Source: Candidatus Omnitrophota bacterium (GTDB lineage Bacteria; Omnitrophota; Omnitrophia; Omnitrophales; Aquincolibacteriaceae). From it: a DNA stretch of 48,896 bases. Below, piece after piece: positions 35,701 through 44,700 of the stretch. The translations under genes and the position numbers were made by a program. Position 1 is the first letter of the stretch, and each line of letters begins with the position of its first letter. The notes under the pieces were generated by a model. The model ran no database searches and was not told the origin of the DNA. It saw only the letters and a list, made by a program, of their open reading frames with translations. Location of the stretch: the NCBI GenBank assembly GCA_020632475.1, contig JACKFM010000010.1:1-48896 (forward strand). The letters run 5' to 3'.

Positions 35701-38700
35701 GCCTTGGGCTAATCCGCCGCTGCGATTGGCAACATCCACCGGCAAGACTGTCAGAACTTTTCCGATTCCTTCCCTTTCCATATCCAGTTTCCAGCGCGCG
35801 GCCGTATCCCAGGCGTCTTCATAGGCATCGTGGTGCGGATCAAAATTCAAAATGACAATCGGCAGCCCGCGGTTCAACCCAGCCTTAATCACTTTTCTTG
35901 CCTGGAAATAAATTGACCGGTGCGAAATCGCAATCGGATACTCCGCATCATTCTGAAGCAGTTCCACAGTCACATTTGTGCGCTCATGCATACGGCCCGG
36001 AATCGTCTGGTTTCCATCTAAATCCGTACGCAGCTCTGCATGGCCGGACAGATGATTAAGAAAGAGAGGTATTAAGGTGTCGATTTCCTGCCAGGGAGAT
36101 TTGGGCTTCGGTCTATACGGAACGGATTCAATCGCAATGGCCGCAAGCACAGCCTGCGCAGACAAGCGGTGGACATTATCCGGCGAGGGCAGATGATGAA
36201 CTTCCCGAAGCGTTCCGTCATTGTGATGCAGAATTCCCGACAGTCTTAAGAGTCTCGCAACAACGACGAGTTTCTGTTCTCTTGTTTTCGCTGCAATCCA
36301 TTGTTTGAGATAGGCATGTGCCTCACGGGCGATCTCATTAATTTCAAAATCCGTTTCAATCCCGAAAAGCCCTTTTAAATTGGCAACGATGCTCATGATC
36401 GTCGGCAATTCGCTCACAGATTTCTCCTCACCAAAAGTAAACCGAAACTGCTCGTCTAAGGCCCAACGTCCCGCTTTGTTTTTTAACGCACGGGAGAAGT
36501 CGTGAACATGCGTCCATTCTTCATGCAAAAGAAGCTGCCGCATTAACCGGACAAAATCCGCTTCCGGCGTTTTAAGCAGTTCCGATAAGAAACGATTGAT
36601 GTAGGGCGAGGATGTATCCGTTACCCCTGAAAAAAGTGCGTGCAGGTCTTTAAAATATCTGTACGTATTTTGAATTCTCTCGTTTTTCAAATCATTGATA
36701 AGAATATAAAAAGGGACTTGCAGAATCGGTAATCCGGCAACAGTCATCGCATGCGCGTACTCCGGAATCACTTCAGCAGACGGATCTTCAACCGCAGCAA
36801 TCACGACAGGAGTGGCGTCTCCGGTACCGACGTCATAAGATTTTACCCGGACTGCAGTGATGCTGACTTTTTGACTGCCAATCTCACCCCTCTGGACAAG
36901 TTGCAGCATCCATCCCCGCCCGAGCAGCCGGTTCTGATTGATCTCACTGAGTAAACTGCGCAGAAAACTTAGCCAGACCATGGCCCGCCATTGTCCGGTA
37001 CGTCCTCTGGCGGTCTCAACAAGACTTAAAAGTTTTTCAAAGGACTGAGGTCTGGGAAAACGCTGCATCACCTCTTCAGGCATCATCTCATTAAAAAGGC
37101 CTCTCCAGGATTGAACCAGCTCAAAAACCGTATCCGCCGACAATCGAGTCGAAGCTTCATCCCACTCAAGTAACGGACGCAACGATTGATTAAACCGGGT
37201 AACATAATGAAACATTTGCCGGTCCAATTCATGGTCGCGCTGCGGAATATGCTGCGGCCATTCAGGCAGCCAGGGGAAATCAAAATCATCCGTTCGCAAC
37301 TCTGACTTATGTTCACTTCGAACAGACGCCAATCGCCCCCCCCTGATTCCCTGGCGAACCTGAGAGGTCAGCAGACCAATAATTTCATCCCATTGTTTTT
37401 CAATCCGCCCGGTTTCCTCCGGTGAATCTTTTTCATTACGCGCAAATCCGATGTAAGCATGACGGCGTGGGTCCCAGGCCTGTAATTTTTTTCTCATCCC
37501 TTCAAAACCGGCATATTCGGGTTCAGGCAGAAGAAAACCATGTTCGGATAAAATTTCACGATTAGTCCGGTTTAAATTGGTTACAATAATTCCGGTTTGA
37601 TCCGCCGGAAGAGACCTGCTATGAGATTCTCCGCCAAAATGCGATTCAAAAGACCACAATCCCAAAGCCTTTAGCCGAAGCAAGGAGTCAATCAAAACCG
37701 GATGATCCGCATATCTTCTCAAATGCTCATCATCAACGTCACGAATCTGGATCAACCCTTCAGCACGAAGTTCCTGATCCAGCGCCTCGTAAAACTCATC
37801 CTCTGTTCCGTCAAAACGATCAAGTCCATTGACAAGACTCATCTCACCTTCCTGCCAGAGTGATTTTAAAATTTTAAAAGGAATAAGCCCTAAAAGCTTT
37901 TGCCCTTCCCGATCAAAAACAGCCCACCGCATGTGGTCCTGATAAACAAGTCCCATGGCATTATCCACCACCATATAAAACCGTTGTGTGACCGGATCGT
38001 AGGCAATTGATCCGTCTTTAAATCCCTCAAGCGTTTCCTGAATCACATGCTCCTCAGTTACGGGCCGGTCGATATATATTCCAAATTCCGAATCCTCTGG
38101 TTCTTCAAGGGCTCTCAAGGTATAAAGCTGGACTCTTTTCCGGCTTCTCAAAACGCGTTCAACTTCCTCTGCCGGATAATCCCCTTCAAGTAAAAGAGAA
38201 TGCTCTTCATTCCCGATAAACCGGTTAACCCACCCGATATACCGCTTGTCACTGCGGCCGGTGTACAAATTAATTCGGGCCCCCGGCTTGCGCTTCAGGA
38301 AAACCGTTTCGCCGGTTCGAATATTTTCAACCGAGGCGATCATATAAAAATGATATGGAAACAACCCCCCTTTTAAGAAAATGACCTGTAACGGCCAAAC
38401 CGTTCCGATGGTGTGTAATATTCCGATGCGCTCACCACCATCTTTAAACCGGATTTTGATTTCTTGATCTTTCCACTGACCAATGATATTCGCAGCATGG
38501 TTTTCACTTATTCCCACGCCCTCATAACGCTTTCTCAAATAGGCTGCCAGAGATTCAACACGTTCAATAAACAGCTGATAGCGGTCAAGAATGAGAGGCT
38601 CATTGTGTCCCGATTTTAATGCCGTGATATAAGCTTCGACTTCGGTCGTCTCTTTGCGGTCTTTCAACTCATAAACACGTCGACGAAGTTCAGCGTCATC

Positions 38701-41700
38701 CGGTTTATATTTAGCCAGGAAGGTCTGATTAACATTTTGACCAGCAAAGGGATGCTCCGATGCACCGGATGAACGCTCCGCATCATCCCCCAAAACATCC
38801 GCAATCAGGACTCCCTCCAATTCATGCAGTGCGGCCCATCCCAAATAATTAATAAAATCTTCTTTGGTCAAATCATCTCCATGCCTAAAGTTCACAATTC
38901 CATCTGACAGACGATTAGCACTTGAAAGCCGCGGCATGTATCCCGTTGTGGATGCCGCTTTGGGGAGTGTTTTCTTTTTCTGAGCTTTAGTACTGTTCAA
39001 ATCAAAATACAATCCGGCATCAATCAGTGTGATTGAACGTTTACCCCAAACATCCGGGGTTTCGGAAACAAGAATATTCGAGGGTTTAAAATCCCGCGGA
39101 ATAATCTCAAGCGCAATAAGCGAAAGTGCCTCCCTGATTACCGAAGTAAGAATATCCAGCTTTTCGGCGGCCGTCAGTTTTCCCTGTGCTAAAAGTTCCT
39201 TTAAGACGATTTGTCCAGGGGCTTCTTCAATTTCAAGCATATATCGATCCACCGGTGTTCCCGACGGCATTCTCATTGAAACCATTCCCCCGTTTAAAAT
39301 CCGGCTTGCAGAAGGCCTGCTAATCCCGGCTTCAGCACTGCGCCGGGTGATTTCATCGGAAAGCCGCTTTTCCTCACTAAGCTGCTGAGTAGTCACCACT
39401 AATTTATTCTCAGTCCCTACCGCCATTTTCAAAATATCTCTGCGGCCGGTCACCGGATCCGGTTGACGCGCCTGGAAAACAGCCCCCGATCCACCTGAAG
39501 CAATCTGTAAATAGATCGTCTTAGTCCCATCCGGACGTGTGAGCTCAATTTTACCGACAGGCCCAGGCTCAGGATCAAGCCACTGGATTTCCCGAATCGC
39601 CGGATTCGTTTCACCAACTTGCTTCTGAAAAAAATCAGGTTCACCCGCCATCGGCGTTTTATCCGTATCCGTTGTCCGCAGTTCGGAGCGAGGATCGTCA
39701 TGATCCCGCGGAGCTTCTAAACCATCAGGGTTTAGATCGGAGCGAGGATCGTCATGATCCCGCGGAGTGTCGAAACGATTAGCGTTTCGACCGGAGCGCC
39801 TGTCCGCCGAGGCGGAAGGATCGTCATGATCCCGCGGAGCTTCTATTTGTTGATGCACCTGCTGCGCTAAGGCTTGAATCTCTGCCTCATACGAAGTATT
39901 TTGCTGAAGCTCTTCAAGAAAGGGCAGAGACTCCGCAAACCCCATTTCGCCGATTCCCTGTAAAACAGTTTTCTGCAGCATCACATTGGTTTCTGAAAAG
40001 AAGAAAGCCTCCAGGGCTCGCCTCCCCATTTGCAGTTTTGCCTGGGATATCGCCAGAATCAAAACATAGCGCCTTTGGACATCTTCTTCACGGTACAGTT
40101 GTTTAATCTGCTCTAAGACAATTTCCGCATGCTCCATCGATTGGTTGATAAATGCCGCTAACTTATTGTGCAGTTCTACTCTTAAATCATGTCCACTCTC
40201 ATACGCAACAGGCCCGGCTTGCCCACCCAACGCTTCATATTTTTTGCGTGCCAAGGGAATAAGCAATTCAGTTAAAAATTGTTTTGACGTAAACTCCTGA
40301 TCACGATATTTGGCCACAAAGTCCGCAAACAGCCCTCTATGGATAAAGGCATTAAATTCATCCGTACTCATAATCCTCACGGCGACATTTCCGGAAGATT
40401 CGTCCACGGCAACATTTTCAGGATCCGGTTGATCATTAAAGATGATGTGGTCCGTCAGGTTTCCGAAGGCCTGGGCGAGAGGGACTACAAAACGAAGGAT
40501 CTCTTCCCGGGTTAAGAGACCGTCGCGAACAGCGGCCGCCAGCATGTTAATTAAAAAGATACTTCTGCCCCGGGTCGCCTGACTCACCGGCAGAATATAC
40601 TGATGCACCTCTTCCGGAGTCCAATTCCCTTCAGCCACAAGGCGGGCAACACTCTCAGTTTGTTCAACGGCATTAGCACTTACACGCAAAAAAGGCTCCA
40701 AGAACCCAACAAAGCGTTCTTTCCCGACAACGGGATTAACCAGTAGTCTCGTTAAGGCCTCTAAGAATTCCGATTCTTCGATAGCCGGATAGCGTGCATA
40801 AAGCGGCAGGAGATGTTCTAAAATCTCATCACGGGTCAATAGGTTTTGCTTTAAAAGAGTCCCCAGACTCGACAACATCAGTCCGGCTCGCGGAGTACCC
40901 ACATTGATGAACTCATCAAACAGGCTCAAGACGTCAGCGAGCCCCAATCCGCTTTCAAGTGCCTCCTGAAAACCCATGAGCGCAAAATTGCGCGTCTCAT
41001 CAATTCCAGATAACCGGGATTCCAACTGGTGCAAATCATCCGAACGCAAATACTCGCCGGAAAGCATGGCCGCAAGAGAACCCATTCCCCAGGAAGCATC
41101 TTCTAACGTCGGTCCGTCCGGTTTAATCATCCTGATCATTAAAACCGCATCCTCGCCGACGATCAGCTCCTCTCGAAAAAGCTCATCCAGAGATTCTAAA
41201 ATCAGGAAACCATCACTTTGTTCACTCACCCACACAAGCAGATCAAACGCATCCGGATTTCTCGGGTATTCCGGATGCGCACTTAAAAAATTGTCTGCCG
41301 GATTTTCATCCTCAGGCTCAGTCTCGTCACCAAACATCCGAAGTTCGGAGCGTGGATCGTCATGATCCCGCGGAGTGTCGAAACGATTAGCGTTTCGACC
41401 GAACTGCCTCAACGCCTCATTCAACCGGGATGCGATAAGAGCGCCATATCCGGGCTTTGAAAAGCTCAGGCGGTTTTTACCAAAAAAACGATTAACCAGC
41501 GCTTCATCGAAAGATCCCTGATGTTCTGATAATTCCTTAGCCAATTGCTGCAACGTCGTTTCTAAATCAAACTTCTTTTTAGGCTTATTCACTTCGTTCT
41601 TATTTAACTCCTCACGTAGAACCGAAAGAATTCTTTTTTGCCGCTCTGCGCTGTCCATCCTGACAGGACCTGAAATGCGGCGCGGCATTTCATAAACAGG

Positions 41701-44700
41701 CTCTTGGCTTTTATCTAAACGCCCTCCGTTTAACTGCGAAATACCAAGGGGTTGATAGGCCCATTCCTTCTGCACTTCGCCGGTTTTGGTTGCACTCAAT
41801 AAATGAAATTTAATATCCACTTGAACCATTCCTGCTCGAACTTTTGGATTTCTGCGTTGAGCGACCATTCCGTCCGAATCAATAATTTGATTGACCGAGA
41901 GGTTAAGACCCGGAATATCCGAACGGTTTACGGTATAGGACCTTGAAATCTCTCCATGCGCATCCACGGTAAATCCCGCCGCTTCTGCCGCAAGCTTGAT
42001 GCGTTCGATATGCAGGGCCGGCCTGGAAGGCGCAATATGCTTTAACGTACCGGTTTGACGGGCTATTTTAAGAAATTCCCCGGCAATAATCATAAGCTGC
42101 TTCTCTGACGCCTCTGTCGCCTCAGCTTGCTGAACAATAATTCCAGCAGAATGAGCACTTCGGCTATACATATCCATATAAGGCATGAGAGATTCCCAAA
42201 CCTTTTTTGCCAACGCTGTCCCCGGTTTATATTTCTTCTTAAGAGTTTCCCAGTCTACGTAGATCATGCCCGAAGGACGATTTTCACTAAAACTGATTTG
42301 CGTAAAATACGGAAAAGCGACCCAGCCGTTTCTCTGTGCTTCATAAGCTTCAATCTCTATACTGGCGCCCATATCCAGCCCCACGATCAGCTTCCCGCCC
42401 GGCTTTAACGTTGCGGCAATGTCCCGTACAACCGCAGGTAATTCCGGAACAGGCAAAATATCCAGTCCGGCCCAGCTTAAGGCTGCACTCTGTTCGCTTA
42501 ACGGAATCGGTGCCATTTTTAAATCAATCGGCATCACTCGTTTTGGATATCTTGAAACCATCCGCAGGGCATCCAAATTTGCATCCGTCTGAAGCCAGGA
42601 AAGATCCTCAACACCACGGCCAAACCAATCCTTAAAGCCGTCATGAGCCCAGTCCCAGAGCGTGCCCGCACCGGCACCGTATTCGACCACATCCTCTAAG
42701 CTCCCCTGTTCTACGATCTGTTTCAACTGTGGAACGATGAATTCATTTGCAATCAACGGACCGACGGCATCCAATCCGGTTTGACTTCGCATCTCCCGAT
42801 AGGTCCGGTGGGCGTTTATTCCTTTCGGCTTCGGCCATTCCTCTTCGTCAACACCCGGCGCAAGAGTCCGTTTATGAACTACGGGGCCGGATTGACTCGG
42901 ACGAAAATTCGCCAATTCCTCATCACTTACCGGCATTCCCATCACCGTCCGTAAAACCTTTACAAACGGAGCATCCAAACGCTGATAAAGCGGCGGCAGA
43001 CTCATCGGGTCATCACGGTAGGTCACATCATGGGCTACGATCGAAAGACTGTTGTTTCCGTTATCGGAAAAAGCAAATTGCCCGAGATCAAAATCAGGAT
43101 TTTGGAGCTGATCATGAAAAAAACCTTTAAGAAATGACGCATAGGGATCAATGTATCCGGCTTCGTAATAACCCGGGAGGGCATGATCGAAACGAATCTG
43201 TAACGTGAGGATGGCATAGGAAAGTGTCATGTAGGCATAGCCAAAAGCCTGTTCAGGAGTCAGTTCTTCGCGAATCTTCCATCCGCCAAGATCATGCCAG
43301 ATCGTCTGCCATCGCCCCAAAGGATCAGCCTCGAAATTCGCAAAGTGCGGCGAGTGCGGATAAAGGCCCGCATCAATCACCTTGCGCAGCTCCCGGCCGT
43401 AGACTTCGGACAGATGATTAATGTCGTATTTTTTGACCAGTTCAGGAATCACTTCAGTGGGGTCAAAGACAGTCTCCCTCATCGTTGCTAAGGCCTGCTG
43501 CTCAGTCTCATGCAAAGCCTGGTCATATCCGCTCAGAATCCCCCTAACCGCTTTATGCTGATAATGACTAAAGCGTTTTTCCTTTTTTCTTCGAAAAGAG
43601 ATAAAAACCCCAAGCGGTTTTCCATTTTTTTGAATATGTTCCGGCGTATAGAGGGCATACCCCACGGCCACTGGCGTCCTCAAACCCCTTGCCGGCAAAA
43701 TCGTCCGGGCATTACGGGCTTTCCGCACAGCCGTTTCGCCGCCATGACCACCGGCCTGGGCATATTCGGCCGGGAGTAAATTAGGCCGTCCATCAGGTAA
43801 AACCTCCGGGTTAATCGCCTGTTCTTTTAAAAGCGCCTCATCGACCTCATCAACACTCTGTCCGCTGCTTCCCCACTGCAGCCCTTTAAAATCCTCGCCG
43901 ATATTGTCACGGTCAAATAAAACACCCGAAACAATTACGCCATCCATCTCCTCATCACCGACAAGACCTTCCCACGCAATTTTGACCGCACGTTTTTCCT
44001 CTGAAAAACCGTCCTCCCGCTCAATATCTCCGGCCTGCCACTTGTCACGGTATTCCGCAATAACACGCTCAATTTTTTCATGCACCTCTGCGGGAAGTTC
44101 ATTCCAGAGATCCTCATCCACAGTCAAATCAGCCTCACGCTCACCGGTCAGGTGCTTACGAAGCAACCCCTCGTCTTCAGGTTTTGCCGCAATCAGCGGC
44201 GAGTAAACCGGTGCGGTTCCGCGCAAATGTAGTTCAACCTCGCCTTGGGACAAGGTCACCGTATAAATTTCCAGGTTTTCCAGTCCGGCCTTTTTATACA
44301 ACTTACCCATCACCGTCTGTTCAATCATCTCAGAGCTGAACTTGTAACCAAAATCTTTCACAGCACCTGTCAGCAGAATCTGCGCCATCACCTTATTCGC
44401 ACGATTGCGTGTCCGGGCAGCGGCAAGTTCACGGAGGCGTTGAGTACCCAGCTTTTTTAAAAACACGGGGTCATCCATCATCATATCCGCCAGCTTCAAA
44501 ATGGTATTGCCTTCACCCAAAACGCCGTCAACAGCCCTTCCGGGTTCAATCAACGGTTTAAGGGCACGTGCAAACGCTTCGCTCATTAAACCGCGTTCAC
44601 GCCAATCCTTATTCGTTGAAATATCAAATTCGCTAATCCCCTCATCCGAGATATTCCCCCGGAGAATTCCGATTTCACCGGCACTCTCGTCCGAAGCTTC

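Noticed and set aside
36510..36560. HEEWTH in the giant protein as a zinc-protease HExxH motif
   Set aside because: The second histidine is one residue too far (HExxxH), and no third ligand or Met-turn is evident.
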